Assembly (NCBI RefSeq): GCF_002095435.2
Contig: NZ_MJEJ02000023.1
Location: forward strand, 1 to 63,743
Direction: 5' to 3'
DNA: 63,743 nt
Source: Williamsia sp. 1138
Lineage (GTDB): Bacteria; Actinomycetota; Actinomycetes; Mycobacteriales; Mycobacteriaceae
Every line of letters begins with the position of its first letter. The stretch's first letter is position 1. Of the stretch, positions 1 through 8,382 are shown in pieces. The translations under genes were made by a program, and so were the position numbers. A model generated the notes under the pieces. It had not been told where the DNA came from. It worked only from the letters and a program-made list of their open reading frames with translations, and did not search any database.

Positions 1-14
1 AAGTTGCTCCTATG

Positions 15-1070
15 TCAAGCGGCGGCTTGTTCGGTCGGTGCGGGGTGCGTGTGGGCGTCGGTGGTGAGTCGTTGGTAGACGGTGCGGATGAGTCGTCGTC
101 GCAGGCACCGTAGGGCTGAAGTTTTGGTGTCGTTGGCGGCGAGGCGGTTGCGGTAGTAGGTGTAGCCGTCGGAGTCTTCGAGGCGGATTTGGGTCAGGGC
201 GATGCGGTGCAGTGCGGTATTGAGCTGTCGGTTGCCGTGTCGGGGTAGTCGCACGCGGCCGGCGCTGTTGCCGGACCAGACGGGGATGGGTGCTGTGCCG
301 GCGTAGCTGGCGTAGGCGTCGGCGGAGCGGAAGCGGGAGATGCCGGCGGTTTCGCCGACGATTTTGCCGGCGGTCAGTTCGGCACAGCCGGGCAACTCGA
401 GCAAGGTCGGCACCAGTTGGCGTACTCGCTTGCCGATCTCGGTGGCGAGCTTGTTGATCCGGGCTGTCAGCGAGATGATGTCGTCGAGTTCCGCGCGGGC
501 GATGTCGGCGAGGAGGCTGGTGTGGTTCGCGAGATGGGTGGCGAGTATTTTTTGGTGCTTGTTCATGCTCAGCGACCGGGGTTTGGGAGCGTAGGCGGGA
601 TTGATCTCATGGACCCGCCACAGCAGTCGGTTGATTGACGCAGTGCGTTGGGCGACAGCGACTTCCCGGTAGTCGACGAGGAGCCGTAACTCGCGGGATT
701 GGGGGTCGGCGCCAGCGGCGGGCAGGTCCGGTTCGCGTAGTACCGCTCGCGCCACGGCCAGGGCGTCGATGGGATCTGACTTGCCGCGGGTGCGAGCGCT
801 GGAGCGGGCTTGGGCCATCAACTTGGTGGGTACGCGCACCGCGGTCTGGCCGGCGCCGAGCAGGTCGCGCTCGAGGCGGGTCGACATCTGCCGGCAGTCC
901 TCGATACCCCACACCAGATCGCCACCGAACTCGGTGAGTGCCCAGTTGATCGCTGTGTGGTGCCCTTCGGTGGTGGCCGCAGAGGTGAGGTGGCCTAGCT
1001 TCTTGCCGACGGAATCGACGGCGACGAATGTGTGAGTGGACTTGTGTACATCGACTCCAACAACAACCAT
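15..1070 (-). CDS. IS110-family transposase (DEDD recombinase)
   Basis: 351 residues. The N-terminal RuvC-like domain shows the DEDD pattern (Asp7, Glu57, Asp99 and Asp102 in KSDPID). The C-terminal Tnp_2 half carries the Ser-rich block SGNSAGRVRLPRHGNRQLN from about residue 266, which is where the catalytic serine of this family lies. The ATG at 1070 is chosen over upstream in-frame starts because a perfect AGGAGG (complement of 1079-1084) sits 8 bases before it and the protein then begins with the typical MVVVGVDVHK. The stop is 14 bases from the window edge, so the right end of the element is mostly outside. IS110 enzymes are guided by a bridge RNA from the non-coding end, and a candidate lies just upstream. 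The gene looks intact. Confidence 0.93.
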   Translation of the reverse strand: MVVVGVDVHKSTHTFVAVDSVGKKLGHLTSAATTEGHHTAINWALTEFGGDLVWGIEDCRQMSTRLERDLLGAGQTAVRVPTKLMAQARSSARTRGKSDPIDALAVARAVLREPDLPAAGADPQSRELRLLVDYREVAVAQRTASINRLLWRVHEINPAYAPKPRSLSMNKHQKILATHLANHTSLLADIARAELDDIISLTARINKLATEIGKRVRQLVPTLLELPGCAELTAGKIVGETAGISRFRSADAYASYAGTAPIPVWSGNSAGRVRLPRHGNRQLNTALHRIALTQIRLEDSDGYTYYRNRLAANDTKTSALRCLRRRLIRTVYQRLTTDAHTHPAPTEQAAA

Positions 1071-1180
1071 GGTGGTTGCCTCCTGATTCAGAAACAGGGA
1101 CAGGGACGGTTGGGCCGGCCGGTGGGCAATCCTCAGTTGGGGGCGGTGCCACGCTCCTATCAAGCCACATCGGTCGGTCC

Positions 1181-1275
1181 ATCACACCTGGTGTTGGCAC
1201 AACTTTTGGAGACCAGACCTCACCCTTTGATGGTGATGCCGGTAGGCCCATCAAGAGCCAAACACCAGGTGATCA
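1181..1275 (-). ncRNA. Candidate bridge RNA segment of the IS110 element
   Basis: The 267-base non-coding stretch upstream of the transposase contains a nested fold. The outer arms, 1185-1198 (CACCTGGTGTTGGC) and 1257-1271, pair over 14 bp with one bulge. They enclose an inner hairpin, 1227-1233 (TTGATGG) with 1248-1254, whose loop is 14 bases. IS110 elements of this layout are known to encode a bridge RNA with internal guide loops in the non-coding left end. The position and fold fit, but the RNA ends, guide loops and transcription are not shown by the sequence. Confidence 0.35.
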
Positions 1276-1320
1276 GGACCCAACCACCGCCAGAGCGGCA
1301 ACACAAGAGTCACACTGAGG

Positions 1321-1334
1321 CCCCATCATCGGGG
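1321..1334 (-). terminator. Short hairpin after the VOC gene
   Basis: CCCC-ATCATC-GGGG hairpin immediately downstream of the triple-VOC stop codon. The stem is only 4 bp and there is no U-tract, so it is a weak terminator candidate. It may also mark the edge of the IS110 insertion. Confidence 0.25.
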
Positions 1335-1337
1335 TTG

Positions 1338-2627
1338 CTAGTACTGGCCGAGGTAGAAGTGGGCACCCTGGTCGTCGAGGCATTCGGCGGAGATCGCGTA
1401 GGACTGCTGTTCGGGGCCGCTGATCACGGTGCCACCGCCGTCTCGAACTCGCTGCACCGCCACCTCGATGTCGTCGACGACCCACATCGGCACCGCGACC
1501 GAGCCTGTCTGGCCACCGGCGATACCGGTCATCGGATGGTTGTTCTCGACCTCCCAGCCGTCGTCCATCCTCCCGCCGCTGAAGGTCCATCCCAGGACGC
1601 TGCCGTAGAACTCCCGGAGCAGTGCGCTGTCGGGGGTGTAGTGCGTCATGTAGGTGAGCTCGCCGTGACCGGTGGCGTTGAGGGGTGGACGAGGATCGTC
1701 CACGGTTGGGCGATACACCGCGAAGGCGACGCCCTGATTGTCGACCGCATCCAGGAGCTCGCCGAAGGGGAACCGCTGCAGCTCATTCGGGGTGCCGCCG
1801 GCCGCGACGATGTCGGCGCGGGCCCGGTCGATGTCGTCGACCGCATAGGCGCACAACATTCCCTGACCGCTCTGGACCCCGTAGATCCCCAGCCTCTGGG
1901 AGAGGTTGGTGACCTGCCCGGTGGCTGCGTCGAACTGCCAGCCGAGTACCGACCCGTAAAAGGCCACCGCCCGATCCACGTCCGTGGTCCACAGCGAGCA
2001 GTATCCGAGGTCGCCGCGGCGGATCTGTTCTGGTGAATCATCTTTCACCGATTCGGCCGATACCGGTCCGGTCAGCATCCACCGGTGTCCGAAGGGGTCG
2101 ACCATGACGCCGGTGCGGGTGCCGTGGGCGTCGTACGGTTCGCGCTGGACTTCGGCACCGCCGTCGCGAGCGGACCGCAGCGCGGAGTCGGTATCGGGAA
2201 CGGGGAGCATCAGCGATACCGAGACAGACTGTGGTGCCGGTCCTTTGAGCCCCAATTCGGCGAACTCGCCCGCCAGGTAGATCACGCCGCCACCAATGAG
2301 GAGCTCGGCGTGCCCGATGCTGCCGTCGTCCATGAGAATGGGCTCGCCGCGCAGTTCGGCACCGAGGTGGGCGACGTACCAGTCGATCGCGGCGGCGGGA
2401 TCGGCGACGGTGAGGTACGGCAGGGCGCCGGGGCGCTCGACCGCCACGGAAGTTGCAGCAGTCGAGGTTTCGGGTAGTGCGTCGGTGGTCATGGTTACTC
2501 CTTCGGGTAGGTCGAGGCCGCGTTCGAGGCGGATGCGCAGACGGCGCGCGAAGTCGGCGTCGGGGGCCACCGGGACGTCCCCGACGGCCAGCGCCGTGAA
2601 CGGATCGAAGTCGTTGTGCGCGTTCAT
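1338..2627 (-). CDS. Triple-domain VOC (glyoxalase-fold) protein coupled to an ECF sigma factor
   Basis: 429 residues. After an N-terminal segment of about 45 residues (DPFTALAVGDVPVAPDADF, then ARRLRIRLERGL), three VOC modules follow, at roughly 65-165, 185-290 and 310-428. Modules 2 and 3 share the signature AFYGSVLGW / EFYGSVLGW. The start at 2627 overlaps the sigma-factor stop (ATGA), indicating translational coupling. In-frame ATGs further upstream lie inside the sigma gene and are rejected. VOC proteins bind metals or small ligands; substrate and activity are unknown. The N-terminal segment resembles extensions I associate with proteins encoded next to ECF sigma factors, so a sensor or anti-sigma role is possible but inferred. 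Confidence 0.85.
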   Translation of the reverse strand: MNAHNDFDPFTALAVGDVPVAPDADFARRLRIRLERGLDLPEGVTMTTDALPETSTAATSVAVERPGALPYLTVADPAAAIDWYVAHLGAELRGEPILMDDGSIGHAELLIGGGVIYLAGEFAELGLKGPAPQSVSVSLMLPVPDTDSALRSARDGGAEVQREPYDAHGTRTGVMVDPFGHRWMLTGPVSAESVKDDSPEQIRRGDLGYCSLWTTDVDRAVAFYGSVLGWQFDAATGQVTNLSQRLGIYGVQSGQGMLCAYAVDDIDRARADIVAAGGTPNELQRFPFGELLDAVDNQGVAFAVYRPTVDDPRPPLNATGHGELTYMTHYTPDSALLREFYGSVLGWTFSGGRMDDGWEVENNHPMTGIAGGQTGSVAVPMWVVDDIEVAVQRVRDGGGTVISGPEQQSYAISAECLDDQGAHFYLGQY

Positions 2628-3205
2628 CGCCGGCCTCCCTTCGCTGCGGATGTGGCTGGATCGGAGGGATAGGACGCGCGGAAGGCCCGCTTCGCCCTCG
2701 TGAGCAGTGCCTCGGTCGCGGTGACCGTGCGGTCGAGCAGTTCGGCGCACTGGGCGACGGTGCAGTCGTCGACATAGCGCAGGGTCAGCACTGCCCGGTG
2801 GGTGTCGGACAACCGAAGAAGTGTGTACTCGGCGAGCATGCGATCGAGATGTACGTCCCACAGGTCGTGGGCGGGACCGTCCGGTACCTCCTCGACCGGT
2901 GTCGGCGTGCGCTGCATGCGGCGCCAGTGGTCGGCCAGTTTGTGGCGCGCGATGCCGATGAGCCAGGGGATCGACGGATCGTGCGGGTCGTCGCTCCTGG
3001 CGTGGTCCATCGCGGCCAAGAACGTCTCTGACGTGAGGTCTTCGGCGAGGCTCTTGTCCCGGGTTCGGCGGATCAGATAGCCGTACACCGCAGGCAGGGC
3101 GTCGTCGTAGATCGCCAGCAGCGCCCGGCCACCGGGCGGCGCCGTGCCTCGCGATGAGTTTCCCGCTGTGCCGCTCACATATCTATCGTCGTCGGAGCCG
3201 GGCAT
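2624..3205 (-). CDS. ECF-type RNA polymerase sigma factor
   Basis: 193 residues. Region 2 spans about residues 30-100 (AEDLTSETFLAAMDH, then IPWLIGIARHKLADHWRR). Region 4 spans about 128-180 (LSDTHRAVLTLRYVDDCTV, then the helix-turn-helix AECAELL-type segment). There is no long C-terminal extension. It is the first gene of a two-gene unit with the triple-VOC protein, whose start overlaps its stop. The ATG at 3205 has no strong Shine-Dalgarno sequence; an in-frame GTG at 3175 is an alternative. The ECF group and regulon cannot be assigned from sequence alone. Confidence 0.88.
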   Translation of the reverse strand: MPGSDDDRYVSGTAGNSSRGTAPPGGRALLAIYDDALPAVYGYLIRRTRDKSLAEDLTSETFLAAMDHARSDDPHDPSIPWLIGIARHKLADHWRRMQRTPTPVEEVPDGPAHDLWDVHLDRMLAEYTLLRLSDTHRAVLTLRYVDDCTVAQCAELLDRTVTATEALLTRAKRAFRASYPSDPATSAAKGGRR

Positions 3206-3232
3206 TTTCCGACGCCCAAATCCGAAATCGAT

Positions 3233-4519
3233 TTACGACGGGGCCAGCATGGTGAGCGTGCTGCCCTCTTCGAGCACCAGATATCCGTCCACGACCTCCG
3301 CCTGACCACCGACGATCGACCGCTGCCAGGCAATGGAACCGTTGCGGACGTCGAACGCGGTGAGTTCTCCGCCGTTGCCGAAGACGGCGATGTCGCCACC
3401 CTGCCCGACGCACGACAAGTAGTCGATGTTGGCCGCCGGATTCATCAGATCGGGGCGGGCGAACCTGCCGAGTTGTTCACCGGACCGCAGGTCGAAGGCC
3501 GTTCGGGTGGCGTCCTTGAGGGCGAAGATCACCACCGACCCGCACGGGCGGGTGTTGACCTTGGACAGTTCGGGATCGGTGATCTGCCAGAGCCGCTGCG
3601 CGTCGGGGGGATCGAAGACCGCGTAGGTGCCCTGCGTCTGCATGATCTGGGCCGGTCCGGTCCCGGTGGTCACCGGGAGCACAGAGGTACCGGAGACGAG
3701 TTGCTGTTTGTCGTTGACCGAGGTGCGGGTGCCGTCGGCGCGGTAGAACTCGACGCGCTGCTCGTCGGTGCCGGTGAACTGCAGTGCGACACCCGAGGGG
3801 TAGATTTCCATGTCGCACGAATCGCACCCGATCCGGTCGATCCCCGTCGCAGGGTCGATGATGTGCTTGGAACCGTCCGAGGCGCTGATGGCCACGACGT
3901 CGTCCTGAACCTCGACCTTCGCCGCCGCGGCGAACGTCCGAGCCCAGATCTGACGTCCGTCCGGGGCGTTGCGGCTGACCTGGTAGCCCGAATCGTTGAC
4001 CCTCAGGAAGTCCGGACCGAATCCCGTCACCGCCCTGGTGTTCCTGATGTCGGATCGCCCGCGGAGTTCACCGGAGGTGAGGTCGGCGAGATAGAAACCG
4101 TCGGGCCGGTCGGTGAGGCTCAGTGCGCACCCCAGCTCTCCCTGCCCGTTGATCGCGCACGAGCCCAGCCCGGCGTCGATGGGCACATCCCACAGCCGTT
4201 CGCCGTTGCGGCGATCGATGGCCAGGTACGTCGTACCGAGACCGGACGGATACGCGATGAGCCAGATGTCGCCGAGGGTTCCGGCGACGACAGGGGTCGC
4301 ACCTTCGCCGTACGTGCGCATGTCGGTCAGGTCCAGGCTCCACTGTTCGGTGGGCTCACCCTGATAGGAGCGGAGTTGGCCGTTCGAGAAGTCGCCGGAT
4401 GTCGTCGTCGGGGTTCCCATCGAGAGAACGAGCCCGACGCTGATCACCATCGCGATCGAGAGGGTCAGTACAACGATCCCTATCCCGGGTGCGGACCGGC
4501 CTTTGAGCATGTCGTACAT
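3233..4519 (-). CDS. Membrane-anchored PQQ-like beta-propeller protein
   Basis: 428 residues from the chosen start. An N-terminal transmembrane segment lies at about residues 12-33 (GIVVLTLSIAMVISVGLVL), followed by an extracytoplasmic domain with blade-like repeats: AIDRRNGERLWDVP, ADLTSGELRGRS, DPATGIDRIG, DLRSGEQLGRFA and FDVRNGSIAWQR. These resemble PQQ-binding-like/BamB-type propellers, which usually act as scaffolds. The ATG at 4612 would add 31 residues and sits back-to-back with the divergent lipase start. The start at 4519 is preferred because the protein then begins shortly before the membrane helix, but no clear ribosome binding site decides it. The ligand is unknown. Confidence 0.75.
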   Translation of the reverse strand: MYDMLKGRSAPGIGIVVLTLSIAMVISVGLVLSMGTPTTTSGDFSNGQLRSYQGEPTEQWSLDLTDMRTYGEGATPVVAGTLGDIWLIAYPSGLGTTYLAIDRRNGERLWDVPIDAGLGSCAINGQGELGCALSLTDRPDGFYLADLTSGELRGRSDIRNTRAVTGFGPDFLRVNDSGYQVSRNAPDGRQIWARTFAAAAKVEVQDDVVAISASDGSKHIIDPATGIDRIGCDSCDMEIYPSGVALQFTGTDEQRVEFYRADGTRTSVNDKQQLVSGTSVLPVTTGTGPAQIMQTQGTYAVFDPPDAQRLWQITDPELSKVNTRPCGSVVIFALKDATRTAFDLRSGEQLGRFARPDLMNPAANIDYLSCVGQGGDIAVFGNGGELTAFDVRNGSIAWQRSIVGGQAEVVDGYLVLEEGSTLTMLAPS

Positions 4520-4600
4520 CCAACCACGGGGGACACGCCCCGAACTCGGCCGCCACGGTCGGTCGGAGCAGACGTTCTCCAGCCGAACTGGACGACCGTT

Positions 4601-4613
4601 TAGTCTGGCCATG
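4601..4613 (+). promoter_or_regulatory. Leaderless-type -10 element of the first lipase
   Basis: TAGTCT at 4601-4606 lies exactly 12 to 7 bases before the GTG start at 4613. This is the TANNNT spacing typical of actinobacterial leaderless mRNAs, where transcription starts at the first base of the start codon. No Shine-Dalgarno precedes that GTG, which agrees. Confidence 0.6.
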
Positions 4614-5632
4614 TGTCAAACAATGTGGTGGGGCGTCTGCTCGGAGACGCCATGACCGTCCCGCTCCGCGTGGGAGGCATGCTGGGTGTGCGTGCCAAGC
4701 TCGGCCCGCGTGCCCTTCGGGTCGATCCCGGCGTCGCGAACCCGGCTCCCGCGCTCACCGAGCACGACCGACGCAAGGTCGCGTACAACTTCTTCTCGGG
4801 CATACCGTTCGAACTACGCAACCCTGGCGGTGATCTGCCCGGTGCAAATGAGTGGCATCGTGCGCCGTCGGCAGATCATCCACATCCGGTGATCCTGGTG
4901 CACGGCACCGGTGGTGGTGCCCAGACCAATTGGGGCACCTATGTGCCGCTGCTCAGCAACGAGGGTTTCTCGGTGTTCTCGTTGACCTACGGTGCGATCG
5001 CCGGGGTGCCGTGGCCGTTGTCGGCCATCGGTGGAATGGCCAAGATCGAGGACAGTGCCAAAGAGTTCGGCGTGTTCGTGGAGCGGGTGCTCGAGGCGAC
5101 CGGCGCCGCCCAGGTCGACGTGGTCGGGCACTCGCAGGGGACTTTGATGCCGAACTACTGGGCGAAGTGCCTCGGTGGCGCGGAACTGATCCGTAAGTAC
5201 GTCTCGCTGGCGCCGATGTGGCAGGGGACTTCGGCGTTCGCCGGGGTGATGAGCCGTATCAATCTGCCCCTCGGCCTCGACCCCACCCGCATCCTGCCGT
5301 GCTACTCGGCCGCCCAGATGATGGCGGGATCGGAGTTCATCGCCGAGATGCACGCCGACGGCGGTCCGTATGTTCCCGGCATCGACTACATCAACATCTC
5401 CACCCGGTACGACGAGTTCGTGGTGCCGTACACCAGCGGGCAGCTGCCCGGTGGGCCCGACGCCACCGTCACCAACATTGTTGTGCAGGAAAATTGTTCA
5501 CATGATTACAGTGATCACCTGGCCATCTGCGGATCGCAGCGGGCCGCGCTGTGTGTGCTGAACGCACTCGATGACCGAGCAGATCCGAGGGATGTCCCAT
5601 GTATGTTCGTTCCGCCGTTCTTCGGTTCCTGA
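4613..5632 (+). CDS. Lipase/esterase of the lipase class 2 alpha/beta-hydrolase type
   Basis: 339 residues. The oxyanion motif HGTGGG lies near residue 98 and the nucleophile elbow GHSQG at 172-176 (Ser174). Candidate acid and base residues are in STRYDEFVVPY and in NCSHDYSDHLA near the C-terminus. This layout matches lipase class 2 proteins, which hydrolyse ester bonds. No signal peptide is evident, unlike its downstream paralogue. The GTG start is supported by the -10 element at leaderless spacing; an internal ATG at 4652 with GGAGAC upstream is the alternative. The 3' end overlaps the next gene by 34 bases, suggesting one transcript. The natural substrate is unknown. Confidence 0.85.
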   Translation: MSNNVVGRLLGDAMTVPLRVGGMLGVRAKLGPRALRVDPGVANPAPALTEHDRRKVAYNFFSGIPFELRNPGGDLPGANEWHRAPSADHPHPVILVHGTGGGAQTNWGTYVPLLSNEGFSVFSLTYGAIAGVPWPLSAIGGMAKIEDSAKEFGVFVERVLEATGAAQVDVVGHSQGTLMPNYWAKCLGGAELIRKYVSLAPMWQGTSAFAGVMSRINLPLGLDPTRILPCYSAAQMMAGSEFIAEMHADGGPYVPGIDYINISTRYDEFVVPYTSGQLPGGPDATVTNIVVQENCSHDYSDHLAICGSQRAALCVLNALDDRADPRDVPCMFVPPFFGS

Positions 5633-6540
5633 GCTGGTCGGCGCTTGCTCTGCTGTCGCTGACCGCGCTGCCGGCCACCGCGGGTGCGCAACCGGTGAGC
5701 CATGACTTCTTCGACGGTGCCCGAGCCGAGGTGGCGAACCCCGGTGGTTCGTACCCCGGTTCCAATGACTTTTCGTGCCGTCCATCCATGAAACACCCGA
5801 ATCCTGTTGTGCTGGTGCACGGTACCGGCGGAAATCGTCAGACCAACTGGGCGACGATGATCCCGGCGCTGCGAAACGAGGGATACTGCGTGTTCGCGCT
5901 GACCTATGGCACGCTGTCCGGAACCGTCTGGCCGGTCAGTGGTTTCGGCGGCTTGACCCGGATGGAGGACAGCGCGGAGCAGCTCGCCTCATTCATCGCG
6001 CGGGTGCGCCAGGGGACCGGAGCCGCGCGGGTCGACCTGGTCGGTCATTCGGAGGGCACCCTGATGCCGACCTACTACCTCAAATACCTCGGCGGGGCGC
6101 AGTACGTCGATCGCTATGTCTCCCTGGCACCGTATTGGAAGGGCCAGGACCAGGCTGCGTATCTGCAGCTGGAGGCGATGGCAATGGCTTTCGGGTTCGA
6201 CCCGGGCCAGGTGCTGCCGTGTCCGGAATGCGGGCAGGAGAACTATGGCAGTCCGTTCATGCAGCAGATCAATTCGGGTGGTTCGCCATACGTTCCGGGC
6301 ATTTCCTACACCAATGTGATGACGAGGTACGACGGTATCGTCGAGCCGTGGACCGACGGGTTCGTGCCCGGCCCGGGCGCGAGGAACATCGTGTTGCAGG
6401 ACACCTGCGCGGCAGACCGGTCTGACCACCTCTCGATCGTGTCCTCGCCGCGAACGGTGGCCATAGTGCTGGGTGCGCTCGATCCGGCAGCCGCGCCGGC
6501 GGTGCCCTGCGTGCCGGTGGCTCCTGGGCTCGGTCTGTAG
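5599..6540 (+). CDS. Secreted lipase/esterase, paralogue of the preceding gene
   Basis: 313 residues with a clear signal peptide: basic start, hydrophobic core SALALLSLTALPATA and likely cleavage after AGA at about residue 30. The mature part aligns closely with the preceding lipase: HGTGGNRQTNW, the elbow GHSEG, TRYDGIVEPWTDG, and DTCAADRSDHLS carrying the likely catalytic His. Extra cysteines (CPECGQ) could form disulfides after export. The start overlaps the upstream gene by 34 bases, with GAGG before the ATG. The pair looks like a tandem duplication in which one copy is exported and the other is not. It converges tightly on the AraC gene, 3 bases away. Confidence 0.87.
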   Translation: MYVRSAVLRFLSWSALALLSLTALPATAGAQPVSHDFFDGARAEVANPGGSYPGSNDFSCRPSMKHPNPVVLVHGTGGNRQTNWATMIPALRNEGYCVFALTYGTLSGTVWPVSGFGGLTRMEDSAEQLASFIARVRQGTGAARVDLVGHSEGTLMPTYYLKYLGGAQYVDRYVSLAPYWKGQDQAAYLQLEAMAMAFGFDPGQVLPCPECGQENYGSPFMQQINSGGSPYVPGISYTNVMTRYDGIVEPWTDGFVPGPGARNIVLQDTCAADRSDHLSIVSSPRTVAIVLGALDPAAAPAVPCVPVAPGLGL

Positions 6541-6543
6541 CCG

Positions 6544-7470
6544 CTATCCGGCCTGCGAGCGTCGGTAGTCGCGGGGGCTGACCCCTCGGACGCGTTTGAA
6601 GGCGGCGCTCAATGCGAATGCGCTGCTGTATCCCACTTGCCGCGCAACGGTTTCCAGGGTGACATCTCCGGTAGCGAGCAGATCCGCCGCCATCGACAGC
6701 CGCCAGTGGGTGAGGTAGGCCATCGGGGGTTCGCCGACCAGGTCGGTGAACCGTCGGGCGAGCGCGGCGCGCGACACCGCGCACTCCGCGGCCAGCTCGG
6801 CGACCGTCCACGAGTGCCCGGGATTGTGGTGGATCAGGGACAACGCGTGGCCGACGACCTGATCAGACTCGGCAGCAATCCATTTCGGGCCGGCAGAGTC
6901 CGGACGAGAGAACCAGTTGCGGAGTGTGTCGATCAAGACGAGATCGAGAAGCCGGTCGAGCATCACCTCTTGTCCAGGTGTGTCACGGTCGATCTCGGCC
7001 GACAGCAGGGATATGAGGGGATTGTTGTTGTTCGGCAACGTGATCAACCGAGGAAGCGCTGCCAGCAGGCGCGCAGACACTTCGCCCGCCACGCCGTATG
7101 TTCCCACGAGTGACACGGACTCTCCGTCTGTGCTGTTGCCCCAACTGCGCACACCGAGGCTCAGTTCCTCGACGAGGTCCACCCCGTCGAGACTGGTGCA
7201 GTTCTGGTTGCGATCGATGATCGCGGTCGGCGCGCACTCGTCTCCGACCGCGTACGGCTCGGGCCCGCGCACGATGGCGACATCTCCGGGCCGCACGATC
7301 ACCTGCTCGCCGTCGTCGAAACGAATGGTGTTCGTCCCGCTGACCGTGACCACGATCGTCAACGGCGCCTCGTCCTCGATACGGAGTGACCACGGCGACG
7401 CCATCACCAAGCGCAGGAGAAATGCATCCTTTGCGCGAGGACCGTTCAGCAGGCTTCCCAGCACGTCCAT
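6544..7470 (-). CDS. AraC-family transcriptional regulator with N-terminal cupin domain
   Basis: 308 residues. The N-terminal half (about 1-190) is cupin-like (SGTNTIRFDDGEQVIVRPGD) and probably senses a ligand. The C-terminal AraC/XylS domain (about 205-305) has both helix-turn-helix segments and ends with the hallmark VARQVGYSSAFALSAAFKR followed by GVSPRDYR. ATG 7470 gives a conventional start (MDVLGSLL); the upstream in-frame extension overlaps the divergent promoter and is rejected. It is divergent from the NmrA-like/DUF1772 pair with only 72 bases between, so it most likely regulates them. The inducer is unknown. Confidence 0.88.
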   Translation of the reverse strand: MDVLGSLLNGPRAKDAFLLRLVMASPWSLRIEDEAPLTIVVTVSGTNTIRFDDGEQVIVRPGDVAIVRGPEPYAVGDECAPTAIIDRNQNCTSLDGVDLVEELSLGVRSWGNSTDGESVSLVGTYGVAGEVSARLLAALPRLITLPNNNNPLISLLSAEIDRDTPGQEVMLDRLLDLVLIDTLRNWFSRPDSAGPKWIAAESDQVVGHALSLIHHNPGHSWTVAELAAECAVSRAALARRFTDLVGEPPMAYLTHWRLSMAADLLATGDVTLETVARQVGYSSAFALSAAFKRVRGVSPRDYRRSQAG

Positions 7471-7542
7471 GTAGACGATTGAACATGAAAGTGAGTGCTG
7501 AAGCCATGGAGAAGCTCGCATCTGGCCGTTGTACTGGGAACC

Positions 7543-8382
7543 ATGACAAACACCGCGAGTCACCAGCAACGTCCCATCACCGTCATCGGCGCGACCGGCA
7601 AGACCGGTTGGCGCGTGGTCGAACGACTCCAGCAGCTAGGCCTGCCGGTGCGTGCGGCGAGTCGTACGTCCGAGGTCGCGTTCGATTGGACCGACCGGTC
7701 GACCTGGCCACCGGCACTCGCCGGGGCCGGAGCCGCCTACGTGACGTACCAGCCGGACCTGATCGTTCCGCGGTCGGCCGACGACATGACGGCCTTTGTG
7801 GCCGTGGCCCGCGACGCGGGCATCGACCGACTGGTGTTGATGTCCGGACGGGGCGAGCCGGAGGCCAAGACCTGCGAGGACATTGTTCTGACGTCGGGCG
7901 TCCCGTCAACCGTGCTGCGCTGCAGTTGGTTTGCCCAGAACTTCAGCGAGGCCTTCCTGGCCGACGGTGTGAACGAAGGCGCCGTGGTGCTCCCGGTCGG
8001 GGGAGTGGGGGAGCCGTTCCTCGATGCCGACGACATCGCCGACGCCGCGGTGGAGGCGTTGACCGGTGACGGGCACGATGGCCGGGTCTATGAGCTGACC
8101 GGACCGCGACTTCTGACGTTCGCCGAGGCCACCGCAGAGATCGGGCGCGAACTCGGGCGCGACATCGCCTTCATCCAGGTGGGCCTCGATGAGTACCGGG
8201 CCGGCATGGCCGAGGCCGGTGTGCCCGATGAGTACGCCGAGATGGTGATGGCCCTGTTCGGCACCCTGTTCGACGGTCGGAACTCCCGGATGGCGAGCGG
8301 AGTCCGTGAGCTCCTGGGGCGCGACGCCGTGGACTTCGGTGATGTCGTCAAGAAGGCCGTGGCGCAGGGGGTTTGGTCATGA
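7543..8382 (+). CDS. NmrA-like NAD(P)-binding protein
   Basis: 279 residues. The Rossmann motif GATGKTG lies at about residues 13-19, and Asp/Arg positions follow as in atypical short-chain dehydrogenases of the NmrA/azoreductase type. YVTYQPDL and RCSWFAQNFSEAFL are typical of this group. No classical YxxxK pair is evident, so it may be a redox sensor rather than an enzyme. ATG 7543 follows GGGAA; a longer in-frame start at 7495 is less likely because it enters the AraC promoter. Its stop overlaps the start of the DUF1772 gene (ATGA), so the two are co-translated. Confidence 0.82.
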   Translation: MTNTASHQQRPITVIGATGKTGWRVVERLQQLGLPVRAASRTSEVAFDWTDRSTWPPALAGAGAAYVTYQPDLIVPRSADDMTAFVAVARDAGIDRLVLMSGRGEPEAKTCEDIVLTSGVPSTVLRCSWFAQNFSEAFLADGVNEGAVVLPVGGVGEPFLDADDIADAAVEALTGDGHDGRVYELTGPRLLTFAEATAEIGRELGRDIAFIQVGLDEYRAGMAEAGVPDEYAEMVMALFGTLFDGRNSRMASGVRELLGRDAVDFGDVVKKAVAQGVWS

